From: Planctomycetota bacterium | GTDB taxonomy: Bacteria; Planctomycetota; Planctomycetia; Pirellulales; Pirellulaceae | DNA length: 64,000 nucleotides | Assembly: GCA_014238905.1 (NCBI GenBank) | Contig: JABAAE010000010.1 | Coordinates: forward strand, 108,153-172,152 | Direction of reading: 5' to 3' | Shown: piece after piece, positions 18,579 to 28,143 of the stretch | Layout: every line of letters begins with the position of its first letter | Numbering within the stretch: position 1 is the first letter of the stretch | Made by a program: the position numbers and the translations under genes | Notes under the pieces: generated by a model | The model's database searches: none | The model's input: the letters and a program-made list of their open reading frames with translations, nothing else | What the model was told of the DNA's origin: nothing

Positions 18579-20093
18579 ATGATGCGAGTGACGATAAAGC
18601 TAATTCCCCTGGTAGTGATGTTATTACTGGTGAACGATTTTTCTGCCGCCGAGGATTTGGGGGCGATGTGGGGAACAGCAAAAGAAGAGTCAAAATACTA
18701 CAAGCTGACTCGGGTTCCGATCCCGGGAAACATTCCCTTAAAAGTTGGAAGTTTCGATATTTTGCCGGACGGCCGCCTGATCGCCGGAACTCGGAAGGGA
18801 GACGTTTATTTTATTGATGGTGCTTTTGATAAAGTACCCGATCCCAAGTTTCACCTCTTTGCCAGTGGACAAGATGAGATTTTTGGTGTCGCCCACAAAG
18901 ATGGCGACATTTACATCACTCAGTTTGGTGAAGTTACCCGGCTTTCGGATACCGATGGGGATGGGGTCGCAGACCGTTACCAGACCCTAAGTAACGGTTG
19001 GGGCTACGAGGAAGGGCATGAATTTGCATTCGGGTCCAAGCATGACCCTGAGGGTAATATTTGGGTGGCGTTGGGCTTAACCGGGTCCTATCACTCCCGC
19101 CAGTTGTTCCGAGGGTGGTGTTTAAAGATTACACCCGACGGGACGACGATTCCGGTATGCAGTGGATTAAGAAGTCCAGGTGGCGTGGGCCCCAACGCTG
19201 AGGGGGTCATGTTTTGCGTGGAAAGCCAGGGGCCATGGAATGGTGCGTGTTCGCTCAAACATCTCAAGCCAGGGGGATTCCTGGGGCACCCGGCCAGTTA
19301 CAATTGGTATCCCTTTGCCAAAGGTCTGGAAAAGCCCAGCGTTGAACCGGCCACCAACTCAAGAATTGTGGTGGAGAAACGGCGTGTGAAAGAACTGGTA
19401 CCGCCGGCGGTGATTTTTCCCTACATCAAAATGGGACGATCAATATCTGGATTTCGGCTCAACAAAACCAAGGGAAAATTCGGGCCATTCGACAACCAGA
19501 TTTTTGTTGGTGACTATACACTCAGCATCGTCATGCGGGCGACGACCGAAGAAGTCAATGGAGTTTGGCAGGGGGCTTGTTATCCGTTTCGTGAGGGGCT
19601 TTCGACCGGAATCATGCATGTAGAATTTTCTCCGCAGGGGCAATTGATTACCGGCGGTTTTCGAACCAATGCTCAATGGCCCGTTCGAGGGAAGGAGCCC
19701 TTTGCCATCGAGCGTCTTGACTGGACCGGGTTGGTACCTTTCGAAATGCAGGAAATTAACATCCGTCCTGACGGCTTTGTGATTCGATTTACAAAACCGG
19801 TTGACCCGACGTTGGCTTCTCAGCCAGGTACCTTTGAAGTGAATACCTATACCCATATCTACGCTGGATTTTACGGAAGCCCAGAGGTTGATCAGGCGAC
19901 GCCCCAAGTGACCAAAACCGTGGTTTCACCCGATGGCATGCAAGTTCGGATTTATCTCGACAAGATTGAGGAGGGACACATTCACGACTTCAATCTTGCC
20001 GCCTTAAAATCTGGTGATGGCGAGCATTTACTACACAAACGGGCCTATTACACCGTCAACGAGATCCCCAAATCAGAAAAGCCACCAGAGTAG
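18579..20093 (+). CDS. Secreted beta-propeller protein, PQQ-dehydrogenase/NHL-like
   Basis: The protein is about 504 residues from the ATG at 18579 or 18582, preceded by AAAGGA; the frame extends to 18561 inside the preceding gene but without better signals. It has a signal peptide (LIPLVVMLLLVNDFSAAE). The repeats FDILPDGRLIAGTRKGDVYFI, DGDIYITQFGEVTRLSDTDG, DPEGNIWVALGL and FSPQGQLITGGF are beta-propeller blades typical of the membrane-bound-dehydrogenase-like/PQQ glucose dehydrogenase superfamily common in planctomycetes. DTDGDGVADRY is a Ca-binding-like loop. There is no CxxCH in this protein, so the hemes are presumably supplied by the upstream cytochrome. The C-terminal 90 residues form an extra beta domain. 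The substrate is unknown. Confidence 0.82.
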   Translation: MMRVTIKLIPLVVMLLLVNDFSAAEDLGAMWGTAKEESKYYKLTRVPIPGNIPLKVGSFDILPDGRLIAGTRKGDVYFIDGAFDKVPDPKFHLFASGQDEIFGVAHKDGDIYITQFGEVTRLSDTDGDGVADRYQTLSNGWGYEEGHEFAFGSKHDPEGNIWVALGLTGSYHSRQLFRGWCLKITPDGTTIPVCSGLRSPGGVGPNAEGVMFCVESQGPWNGACSLKHLKPGGFLGHPASYNWYPFAKGLEKPSVEPATNSRIVVEKRRVKELVPPAVIFPYIKMGRSISGFRLNKTKGKFGPFDNQIFVGDYTLSIVMRATTEEVNGVWQGACYPFREGLSTGIMHVEFSPQGQLITGGFRTNAQWPVRGKEPFAIERLDWTGLVPFEMQEINIRPDGFVIRFTKPVDPTLASQPGTFEVNTYTHIYAGFYGSPEVDQATPQVTKTVVSPDGMQVRIYLDKIEEGHIHDFNLAALKSGDGEHLLHKRAYYTVNEIPKSEKPPE

Positions 20094-20186
20094 CCATCCA
20101 ATCCGGGACTGCAGGTGGACGGTGTGATAGAGATGGCGATTGTTGGATGGGTCAGGGTGGTTTTGAAAATCCGGCGGGTAAGACCC

Positions 20187-21605
20187 TTATTGCTGGCGAA
20201 GTTTTGAAAAGACATCGCCGGTCGGTTTGGCCGGCAGTGTCGCTTGCCATTGCTGGATCATTTTTTTTAATTCAGCGACCACCTCGGGCCGTTCTGTTCG
20301 ATGGTCCGTTTTTTCCATTGGATCTTCAACGAGATTATAGAGTTCCAGGTAGCTCAAGTCGCGGTTGCCAACCAGCTTCCAATTTTGGTAGACGACCGCA
20401 TAAGCGACCCAGTGGTCGGGCCTGTTCTTGGGAGCTGGCCATGGCGCGACTGATTTCCAAAAGAGTGGTTTGGTTCGCGTGGCTGTTCCTTTACCATTTA
20501 GCATGTCTATCTGGCTGAGCCCATCGGGATGGTAATCGCTCGGTAATTCGACGGCGGCCAATTCACAAAACGTCGGTAGCAAATCCACCGCTGAAAAAAT
20601 CGAGGTCTTGTCTTTTTTGCCGACTGGCAGATGGCCTGGCCAGCGAGCAATAAACGGCACGCCGATCCCTCCCTCCAGCAGGGATGCCTTGTAGCCCTTT
20701 CGACCGCCGGTCAGGCCTTTCGCCGCGGCAACGTTAAAGCCTTCGCCGGTAGCAGAATCAAACATTAATTTTAGTTTGGTTCCCGGACCAGAACGCGCAG
20801 GTCCGTTGTCGGAGCTGAAAATAACTAATGTATTTTGGGTCAGTTTCAAGCGGTCTAATGCATCGAGAACCGTGCCGACACGTTGGTCAGCGTGGGAAAG
20901 AACGGAAGCGTAAATGTTGTCACGCTCCTCGAGATTTGGAAATCGTTGGCGATATTCGGGTAGCGTATGGAAGGGTGTATGGGGTTCATGCAGCCACAGG
21001 TTGACGAAAAAGGGTTTTCCTAGCTGGCTGGATTCTTCAATAAACGCGATGGTGTTTTTTGCATCGTCATGGACCGGCATTTGCTTACCGGAACAATTGA
21101 ATGCCCCGTAAACGTCAAAACCATATTTTGCCGGCGAAGGCGAATCCGGAATCATGTTGTTGGCCAGATGCCATTTACCGAAGTGGGCAGTTCGATAGCC
21201 ACCGCTTTTAAGGAATCTCGAAAGAAGTGGAGCAGTGGGGTCCAACCAATCGGGCATATTCCGTTTAGCATTCGACGGAACCCAGGCAAAGTGGCCATTG
21301 ATGTTGTATCTAGCCGGAAATTGTCCGGTCATGATGGCAGTGCGGCTGGGTGAACAGACGCCACTGGCCACGCTGAAACGATGAAAGTCGGTTCCCTCAT
21401 GGGCAAGCCGATCAATATTTGGGGTTTTTACATAAGGATGGCCGTGGCATCCCAGATCTTTCCATCCCCAGTCGTCGGCAAATATAAAGAGGATGTTCGG
21501 TCGGGTCTCTTTCGCATCAGCGTTCGCTGACCCTTGAAAAGAAATGAAGACCGCTGCCAACAGGTAGAAAAAAATGAGGCTGGGATTTATCTTCAATCGA
21601 GGCAT
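20187..21605 (-). CDS. Secreted sulfatase (type I, CSPSR)
   Basis: A 472-residue protein with a signal peptide (LIFFYLLAAVFISFQGSANA). Metal-binding NILFIFADDWGW begins at residue 37, and the formylglycine motif C84-S-P-S-R is in SGVCSPSRTAIMTGQFPARY. GYRTAHFGKWHL and LVIFSSDNGPARSG are further alkaline-phosphatase-superfamily landmarks. Type I sulfatases hydrolyse sulfate esters, in marine planctomycetes usually on algal polysaccharides. C84 must be oxidised by a formylglycine-generating enzyme that is not encoded in this window. Its start overlaps the end of the upstream secreted unknown by 13 bases, suggesting co-transcription. Confidence 0.93.
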   Translation of the reverse strand: MPRLKINPSLIFFYLLAAVFISFQGSANADAKETRPNILFIFADDWGWKDLGCHGHPYVKTPNIDRLAHEGTDFHRFSVASGVCSPSRTAIMTGQFPARYNINGHFAWVPSNAKRNMPDWLDPTAPLLSRFLKSGGYRTAHFGKWHLANNMIPDSPSPAKYGFDVYGAFNCSGKQMPVHDDAKNTIAFIEESSQLGKPFFVNLWLHEPHTPFHTLPEYRQRFPNLEERDNIYASVLSHADQRVGTVLDALDRLKLTQNTLVIFSSDNGPARSGPGTKLKLMFDSATGEGFNVAAAKGLTGGRKGYKASLLEGGIGVPFIARWPGHLPVGKKDKTSIFSAVDLLPTFCELAAVELPSDYHPDGLSQIDMLNGKGTATRTKPLFWKSVAPWPAPKNRPDHWVAYAVVYQNWKLVGNRDLSYLELYNLVEDPMEKTDHRTERPEVVAELKKMIQQWQATLPAKPTGDVFSKLRQQ

Positions 21606-22135
21606 TCAGAGACGACCTTCCATTGTTTGTTGGTTTTTCTAAATTGAAATAGGGCGAAATCTCCATTTGGTGGACCAACCTTGATAATGCGATCTCCCAT
21701 ACGGATTTTGAAATGTAATTTCCCATCGATCGTCTTACTTTTTTTCGACGGTTCAATCTCGAAATCCCCCTCCTCAGCTGGCAGTACCGTGAAGTTGGAT
21801 TTTTCCAAGAAGACTTTGACCATTTCTGCCGGTATTGGCCCATTGCGTTTCTTGGCTTGCACCATGGCAGTGATAAGTTTCTCGCGGGCAATGATCAACG
21901 ATTTACCGGCAGGTTTTTCATCAGCAAGCTGATAACGGGCAGCCAGGAATTCGTGCCCAGGCATCAATTCAACCCTCTCCGCATAGGAGTTTTTGAGCTT
22001 TTCACCATCGAACTGAAGGATCGCGATAATGTGTGATCGAGCTGCCTCGATGACCGGATCTTCCGCTAATCCAGTCGACGCTGCGAAACTCAAGACTAGA
22101 ACAACAGCCGCAGATTGTTTGTTTGGGGCAAGCAT
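21593..22135 (-). CDS. Secreted protein of unknown function, upstream of the sulfatase
   Basis: A 180-residue protein with a signal peptide (SAAVVLVLSFAASTGLAED). I do not recognise a family. It is rich in charged residues and contains no Cys except one near the C-terminus (VVSECLD). Its 3' end overlaps the sulfatase start by 13 bases in a different frame, the usual sign of translational coupling. A periplasmic accessory role with the sulfatase is a guess from position only. Confidence 0.7.
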   Translation of the reverse strand: MLAPNKQSAAVVLVLSFAASTGLAEDPVIEAARSHIIAILQFDGEKLKNSYAERVELMPGHEFLAARYQLADEKPAGKSLIIAREKLITAMVQAKKRNGPIPAEMVKVFLEKSNFTVLPAEEGDFEIEPSKKSKTIDGKLHFKIRMGDRIIKVGPPNGDFALFQFRKTNKQWKVVSECLD

Positions 22136-22389
22136 GAAGCAATGTTCTCTAAAAAGTGAGTTGGGATTTCATAAGTCGGTCGTTTGGGAAATGGCGGAAA
22201 TGCCGAACCGATTCACTCCGAATGATAACGGTTTCCATTCTAGGCCGTTTGACTTCCAGTAGTGGGTAAATATCCCATTAGGAATCAGGAAAAATGGCCA
22301 ATTAGCCGGTTCTGTATTGGATGAGTACGGTGAAACCCAATTGGTCCACTGGTTTGAGAGAGTTGACGATGAATCCTACGGTAAGCAAC

Positions 22390-24018
22390 TCAGTTTGGTT
22401 TTGGCTTTTGAACAGTCGGCTGCATGTTGACCACCACATCGTCGTTGTTTTGGGGGTCCACCCCAGTGGAAGCCTTGTTCGCCTGGCGGTCCGGTCCAAC
22501 GCTGGAAAGTAGGTATCCTTTCTTTGCTGATTGGTAATGCAATGGCTGACCCGAAAAGAGATCCAGGGGAATTGTTTCAAGATATTCAGGTGAAAGATGA
22601 TCCAGTCGTGCTGGGTAATGTCCCGTGTCAGATCGATAAGCAGCCAGTGCCAAGGCGACCGCAAGATTACGGTCCCACTGTTGATTGATCGTGGGCAATA
22701 TCGCAGAGCTTCGAGCCTTGATTTGAGATTCAGGTTCGATGGAAATCAGGACTGCCACGCTGCCCATCATTTCTGATAGAAGTTTCTTTTTTGATTTTTT
22801 TGGTTTGGGCTCTTTCAAGAGACGCGTCACGCGTGAGTTTTCGACTTTCAATTCTGCGATGATTGTTTTAATCGCCGCTTGACGATTATCGAAATCCGTT
22901 AATTTCAGGGCGATAACGAAGCGATCGTACCAATGGTTGACTGTTTTCAAGACAGTGTTCCAGTCTAAGGTAGGTTTGCCCCTAAATTGGTCGAAAAAAA
23001 GGATGATTTTGTGCATCTTTTCATACCCAGTGCCGAGTAAACGATTCTCCACGTCTGCCGAATTGCTCGCTATTTCCGCCACCGATTCCAGGCAGGCGAT
23101 TCTTTCAAAAAAGTTTAGGGCTTGACTAAAAACGATCGGAGGCGGGAGGGTGAGGAGTTCACGTTGTAGGGCCCTGGCTTTATTTGAACTGGGACGGCTA
23201 TAACGTATGAAATTAAGCGTGCAGTTGTACGTTATCTTCTGCATGCGATGAGCCGTCAGGGCTTCGTCAAAGCTTGAATTTCTCCCCCTGCCCATTAGTC
23301 TAGCCAACCGCCAACTGGCGATCAGGTCTTTCCACGCAGCGTTTTGATTAGCCTCACCAATGTTTAACATGGCCCGGCTGCATAGCATCTGATTGACTAA
23401 GTTGAAAAGAAACACATCCGACAGCATCTCGGTGGCCAGAAGGTGGGAGCGTGAATCAGGGTTTCCTTCTTCGGTAAACAAAAGTCGTGGTCGGAAATAC
23501 TCTTCTTTAGTCGTCGCCTGCACCACCTTTGCCAAGGGGATTTGGTTTTGACCCAGCCATTTGGCGATGAGCGGGAATTCGCGTTTTTGCCATGGCCGAG
23601 CCAGGGCTTGATCGGCCTGTTCAAAAAAAAGATCGAGCTGATCTTCATCGTTTTCGATTGTCCGTTCCAGCCTGGAAACGTATTCGCCTGGGAAGGGAAG
23701 AGGTTCTATACCGAGTCGTTTAAATAATGAGTCAGGGACGGGGATCTCGTCCGGACGCGGTCCCACTGCTTTTAATAAAAGGACGTAGGCATTGTTGTCC
23801 GGGGTGACTCCCAGGCTGGTAGACGCTTCAAGTGCAGATGCAAAATCGAAGTAACCGTTCGTCGGCAACGGTCTGGTGAGGAATGTCGTTTCCTTGGAAA
23901 TACGAAAAGGCAGCTCGCTAGATTCCGCCCGATTTGGTTTCTGTGAATAGACATTTTCCAACGAAAATATGGCCACAATAACAAAGGACCATTTTAGATT
24001 GGTTGTGATTTTCAGCAT
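22390..24018 (-). CDS. Secreted helical protein of unknown function with pseudopilin-like C-terminus
   Basis: A 542-residue protein with an N-terminal hydrophobic segment (WSFVIVAIFSLENVYS). The body is mostly helical, with no catalytic motif that I recognise. Residues about 455-520 (ALALAAYRSDTGHYPARLD, LSPEYLETIPLD, GQPLHYQ, GYLLSSVGPD) match the globular C-terminal region of GspG-like pseudopilins, though without the pilin N-terminal methylation helix. Proteins of this shape are frequent in planctomycetes and unassigned. It is a single gene with no tight neighbour. Confidence 0.7.
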   Translation of the reverse strand: MLKITTNLKWSFVIVAIFSLENVYSQKPNRAESSELPFRISKETTFLTRPLPTNGYFDFASALEASTSLGVTPDNNAYVLLLKAVGPRPDEIPVPDSLFKRLGIEPLPFPGEYVSRLERTIENDEDQLDLFFEQADQALARPWQKREFPLIAKWLGQNQIPLAKVVQATTKEEYFRPRLLFTEEGNPDSRSHLLATEMLSDVFLFNLVNQMLCSRAMLNIGEANQNAAWKDLIASWRLARLMGRGRNSSFDEALTAHRMQKITYNCTLNFIRYSRPSSNKARALQRELLTLPPPIVFSQALNFFERIACLESVAEIASNSADVENRLLGTGYEKMHKIILFFDQFRGKPTLDWNTVLKTVNHWYDRFVIALKLTDFDNRQAAIKTIIAELKVENSRVTRLLKEPKPKKSKKKLLSEMMGSVAVLISIEPESQIKARSSAILPTINQQWDRNLAVALALAAYRSDTGHYPARLDHLSPEYLETIPLDLFSGQPLHYQSAKKGYLLSSVGPDRQANKASTGVDPQNNDDVVVNMQPTVQKPKPN

Positions 24019-24380
24019 TTGGTAATCGTTGGAAAGGAGATGGGAAACTGTTGGGTCGTGCCATCAGGTGGTGGGGATGAGGTCTGCTGGGCAAATACGT
24101 TACTATTGCCTCTTAAAATGGTTTCCGACTTGCGATCGCGGTAGGAATCTCTTTGTCAACATCGACCAAAACATGATGGGTGACCGTTTCTTTTTTGATG
24201 AATTAACCCAACGATTGTCGTTGTGAGCTGTTGCCATTACAGGCCGATCGGTTGTTGTGATCCAATTAAATGAAAGCGGTTTTTCCTTGCGGTGACAATG
24301 AGTTGATTTTCGGTAGGGACTTGTTTTGACGCGAACGCAACGCGAGGTCGAGCCCATTTCAACCACCACCACCGGACAAG
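24019..24380. other. Intergenic region; nothing recognised
   Basis: About 360 bases between two minus-strand genes. It contains only short frames with no resemblance to known families. A TGGCAC box on the minus strand at 24057 lacks a -12 partner. Confidence 0.4.
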
Positions 24381-25349
24381 CTAATTTGGATTTTGAGTTT
24401 TGATTAACCAGTTGACTCCGTCTACCAATAAACTTTGAAATCCTTGGGAGCGAAGGTCGGCATCACCGTGCCCAATGGTCAATCCAATTAAATTGGATTT
24501 GCCCTGTCTGGAATGCCACATGATGACTGACTTGGTTTCGATTTTTTTAACGGACCCATCTTTTTGTTTGCTCGATATGGTTTGGATCCCCTGCAGCAAA
24601 GGCGTCGTCCCCTCGGTGACAAAGTGATTGTTGTAAAGCTCCGTAGGTGGGGTCACGTACCCACCTTTGACTCCCTGAGTGGCAGGATGATCAACTAATA
24701 TTTTGGTCGTAATGGGGTAGTTTGGCCCATGGCCAGTGGAGGCCACTCCGGTGAATTTCCCCCAGTTGGGAAAGACTCGATCCGGATACTTCGTTTTCCA
24801 CTGTGACATTAAAGCGGTTTGTTTGTCTTTGTACCGAAATGTTGACCAGAACGAATGCATGGAACAGTGAATCAGGAATGCCGGTACACCATTGTTTCTG
24901 GTTTGCCGAATGATATTGGCGGTTGCTTCGAGGTCCGTCACATGGGCCAGACAAAAGTTATACACGATCGCATCAAAACCCTTGGCGTAGTCTTTTTCTT
25001 TTAGCCGTTGGATGAGGGGTTTTTGCGCAGCGATTTCTTTGCTCACTCGGTTGTATCTTTCGATGGATTGTTGGGTCGTTCCGCGTACAACTGGCTTATC
25101 TGGTTTGCTAATGGGTTTGCCCTGATTATTCAAGCTGCGATAGCTTCCCGTGATGACGGTGACCTGCCAACCGGCCTTCTGAGCGGTTTCAAGGAAAATC
25201 TCGCGCTGGGTTACATAATCGTGGTGCGTACCCGGCAGACTGGTCACATAGAGGATCTTGACGGCCGCATTTTCATCGGCCGCAAGTAACGGATGGACAG
25301 CAAAGATAAAGAACAGAAGTGTGATCGTTTTCAGGATCAATGTTTTCAT
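24381..25349 (-). CDS. Secreted ThuA-domain protein
   Basis: About 322 residues from the ATG at 25349, which gives a good signal peptide (MKTLILKTITLLFFIFAVHP, cleavage near LLAAD). The frame extends to 25436 without adding anything. ThuA-like (trehalose-utilisation, class I glutamine-amidotransferase-like fold) landmarks are ILYVTSLPGTHHDYVTQRE, FDAIVYNFCLAHVTD, VPAFLIHCSMHSFW, and PTELYNNHFVTEGTTPLLQG. MWHSRQGKSNLIGLTIGHGD marks the end of the domain. In planctomycetes such proteins often sit with dehydrogenase-like proteins and are thought to act on carbohydrates. The biochemical role is not established. Confidence 0.85.
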   Translation of the reverse strand: MKTLILKTITLLFFIFAVHPLLAADENAAVKILYVTSLPGTHHDYVTQREIFLETAQKAGWQVTVITGSYRSLNNQGKPISKPDKPVVRGTTQQSIERYNRVSKEIAAQKPLIQRLKEKDYAKGFDAIVYNFCLAHVTDLEATANIIRQTRNNGVPAFLIHCSMHSFWSTFRYKDKQTALMSQWKTKYPDRVFPNWGKFTGVASTGHGPNYPITTKILVDHPATQGVKGGYVTPPTELYNNHFVTEGTTPLLQGIQTISSKQKDGSVKKIETKSVIMWHSRQGKSNLIGLTIGHGDADLRSQGFQSLLVDGVNWLIKTQNPN

Positions 25350-25820
25350 CAAAAGAGACCTATGCATGGTTGGGAGAAAATAAGAACCGGCAGCATCTCG
25401 ATCTGTTTTACCATGCTGCGATGGATTGGACGACAACAGGGATCAATTGGGACGTCGGACGCTGAAAGGGTGACGGCGAATTCGACCATTTCCGTCAGGC
25501 CTAGGGGACGATCGTCTGCTGTCGGTTGAAGGCGTTCGCTGTTTTCTCGGCAAAAAAAATTTGAAAACTAACTATTGAAACCCGTGGCAGAATGAAAATA
25601 AGGGAAAATCGCCCACTGCGGCCGGCTGTCGACAGGAACTTTCTCTGCAGCATACGAGCAGCATGTGATTGACGAAAGAAGAAACCGACGAAAGAGGAAA
25701 GGTCCTTTACCTCTAAGGCGATCCTAATGCAAACAAATCAGGAATAAACCGAAAAATCATCTGGCCAATCTTTGGGGCTTCCCTCCGTTGACCTTGGAGG
25801 AAAAAGGATGAACTGCTGTC
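25350..25820. other. Intergenic region; nothing recognised
   Basis: About 470 bases. A purine-rich stretch (GAAAGAAGAAACCGACGAAA) lies near 25675. No gene, RNA or promoter was identified. Confidence 0.4.
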
Positions 25821-26483
25821 CTACGGCGTAATCTCGACCAACACTTCGTTGCTGATCAGTTCGACGTGATCGGTCTCGGTCAGTTGCTGCATCGCCGTCG
25901 CGTCGTGAATGCCGACCCCACCGAATTCCAATTCCGGATGATTCGAGTAATAAAAAACGAATCGGTAGGTTCCGGGATCGATAGGGGTGTTTAGGAGCAG
26001 GTGTTCCAAACTGCTTTTAATTTCAAAAACATGACTCAGACTTCTCGAGCCTCCCCGGTGGACAACAAAGACATCGCTTTTTTCCAGTGAGCCGATCACG
26101 TCGCAACACCTGGGAAAAAAATTCTGCGGGCATTCATTAGGGGCCGGATGGTCGGTGTTTGTATGCAAAGGCAGTATTGACCAGCCCACCAGCGGGGTTC
26201 GCAGGGAACAATCGCTACCATCTCCTGGCATGACCAACCGAACAGGACCATCGCCGCCATTTTCGATTTGAATAGCCACGTCGAACGGGAAAATGCCTCC
26301 GTTTTGATGGTCCCTTCTTATTTTTGCCAAACTCAATGTGGGGGCCAGGCCTAAAAGTAGACGGCAATGGGTGGTTCGTCGTGGTGGCGTGCTGCAATCG
26401 GGTATTCCAACAGGCGATTTCGTTAAGAGCGTGTCGCATCCGGTGAACAGTAGAGCTGCCATCATCAAACTGGTGGTTTTCAT
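25821..26483 (-). CDS. Putative lipoprotein of unknown function
   Basis: About 220 residues from the ATG at 26483, which places a lipoprotein signal (MKTTSLMMAALLFTGCDTLL, lipobox FTGC) at the N-terminus. The upstream start at 26522 would spoil it. The mature part has several cysteines (DCSTPP, HCRLLL, DGSDCSLRTPL, CPQNFFPRCCD) and beta-strand-like text. No family was recognised. It is an isolated gene. Confidence 0.65.
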   Translation of the reverse strand: MKTTSLMMAALLFTGCDTLLTKSPVGIPDCSTPPRRTTHCRLLLGLAPTLSLAKIRRDHQNGGIFPFDVAIQIENGGDGPVRLVMPGDGSDCSLRTPLVGWSILPLHTNTDHPAPNECPQNFFPRCCDVIGSLEKSDVFVVHRGGSRSLSHVFEIKSSLEHLLLNTPIDPGTYRFVFYYSNHPELEFGGVGIHDATAMQQLTETDHVELISNEVLVEITP

Positions 26484-26961
26484 CGATGAATTCCTTGTCC
26501 TGTGTTTCGTGAATGCTGCCAATGGCGATCAGTGGCTAAGGTGATAACGAATGACGCTCCAGCCTGTTTCATCAAAACCTGGTGTTTTCAGACTGGCGAG
26601 AACGTTTTGTTGAAAAGTGGGGTGGGTTGACTGTTGTAAATTGGCCAATTGCCTTCTTTATTGCCGGGTTTCGCCAACAAAACCTCGCGTGTTGGCTCGG
26701 AGAGTTGGTCGGTATGGGATCGTTTAAGTCGCAGGAATACGATCCGTCAAACTCCCCGACGGCTGGCTGACGTATTTTACCGATCATGTCCAAACTGGTT
26801 TCGGATCCAGCGTTCCAATGGCGATCTTGCGCTTCGGCGACCATTTTCCCACGATGGCGGCGATCGACGAGGGAAGGCTGAGTGGTCACGCAGTCGATTC
26901 GTCAGGCCGCGTGCTGACCAGAAGGGACCGTATTGCCACCGGCCCGGCGATGGGGTTTTGT
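26484..26961. other. Intergenic region; nothing recognised
   Basis: About 480 bases between a lipoprotein gene and the prenyltransferase-repeat protein. The overlapping short frames show no family signal. Confidence 0.4.
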
Positions 26962-28014
26962 TTAGCGCTGATAGACCGGCAGTTGTCGATAGGAGACCGT
27001 CATCGCCAGAACGACCATGGAGGTCTCATAGGCAGCACCCCATGATCCATCCTTCTTTTGGTGTGAAAGTGCATTCTCGTAAAGCTGTGACGCCCATTTG
27101 TCCCAATACTCTCCGCCCAGCTGGAAAGTCGCTTGTGTGCAGTAATAGATAGAGTAATAAAAATGGCCTCCTCCTCCCCAGCTTCGGAATGTCTGCTTGG
27201 TCAGCAGGAAATCGCCCGCATGTTGGAGCGAAGGGTGTTCGTGTTGGCCGGTAAGCGATAGACAAAGCACTCCCACACCGGACATCGCTGCCTTGCCCCC
27301 TTCGTTGGGTTTGTAGCTGAATCCTTTTTTGCCGTCGGTGGAACCATTTGGCTGACAACTCAAGATATAGCGGATTGCCTTCTTGATGTTTTCATCTGGA
27401 ACATTACATCCGTTCATTTTCGCCGATCGCAGCGCCATGACCGCCCAACCGGTCAAAGACAAATCAGCACTACGATTCTGTGGTTCATAATCCCAGCCCC
27501 CTTCTTCTCGTTTTCCCCGAGGGACATCATGAGCCTCCACAATGAGCGTGACGGCTCTGGGCAAGATTTCATCGATTTTCTTTTGACGGTCTGAATCCAC
27601 CATTCCTGTTACCTCAGAAAGAAACAGGGTAGAGATACAATGGGCATACATTTTTCCTCCCCGGCGCACCAGGTAACCATTTGGTTTTCCCATCTTTTCC
27701 TGTTCACTGGAAAGTACCAGATCGATGCATCGATTAATGTTCTCGCCAAATGGACCAAGGCCCGGCGTGTTGCCCTTGGACATATAGGCCATGCCGACCA
27801 GCGACGCCACGGCAGTTGTTTCACCATGGCGACCAGGAAAAGTTCCGTCCGGCTTCTGTTGAGTCGCCAAGAATTCCAAGGCTTTCTCAACGGAAGCTTC
27901 GAGTTGAGCGTTGTATTTGACAAGTGCGGGGGATACTTCATCAGCCGCAGCTTGGGCCTGTGTGATTGCCCACACCAAAAAGCCCGCCAGAAACAAATGT
28001 CGAAAATCTATCAT
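26962..28014 (-). CDS. Secreted prenyltransferase/squalene-cyclase-like repeat protein
   Basis: A 350-residue protein with a signal peptide (FLAGFLVWAITQAQAAAD). The alpha-toroid repeats of the terpene cyclase/prenyltransferase-beta superfamily are visible: VEKALEFLATQQKPDGTFPG, LTGWAVMALRSAKMNG, IKKAIRYILSCQPNGS, and ALSHQKKDGSWGAAYETSMV. The conserved Asp-rich catalytic motif of squalene-hopene cyclases is absent, and the protein is half their length and exported, so it is unlikely to make hopanoids. Related planctomycete proteins are unassigned. It lies 130 bases downstream of the large operon protein at 28144 and may be the last gene of that operon. Confidence 0.8.
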   Translation of the reverse strand: MIDFRHLFLAGFLVWAITQAQAAADEVSPALVKYNAQLEASVEKALEFLATQQKPDGTFPGRHGETTAVASLVGMAYMSKGNTPGLGPFGENINRCIDLVLSSEQEKMGKPNGYLVRRGGKMYAHCISTLFLSEVTGMVDSDRQKKIDEILPRAVTLIVEAHDVPRGKREEGGWDYEPQNRSADLSLTGWAVMALRSAKMNGCNVPDENIKKAIRYILSCQPNGSTDGKKGFSYKPNEGGKAAMSGVGVLCLSLTGQHEHPSLQHAGDFLLTKQTFRSWGGGGHFYYSIYYCTQATFQLGGEYWDKWASQLYENALSHQKKDGSWGAAYETSMVVLAMTVSYRQLPVYQR

Positions 28015-28143
28015 GATAAATTGGCGGGATATAAATCCACACCTAAAAAGTCAGGGATTTCAGTAGCCAAGGAAATACCAATGAAAACGATCTGCGAAGA
28101 TAATTGCCTTTGCGAGATGATCTATCAATGTCCTCGGCGAAAA

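Noticed and set aside
24103-24372. 89-codon minus-strand frame upstream of the unknown secreted protein
   Set aside because: Composition is non-coding in appearance (many Arg/Ser/Lys/Trp) and there is no motif.
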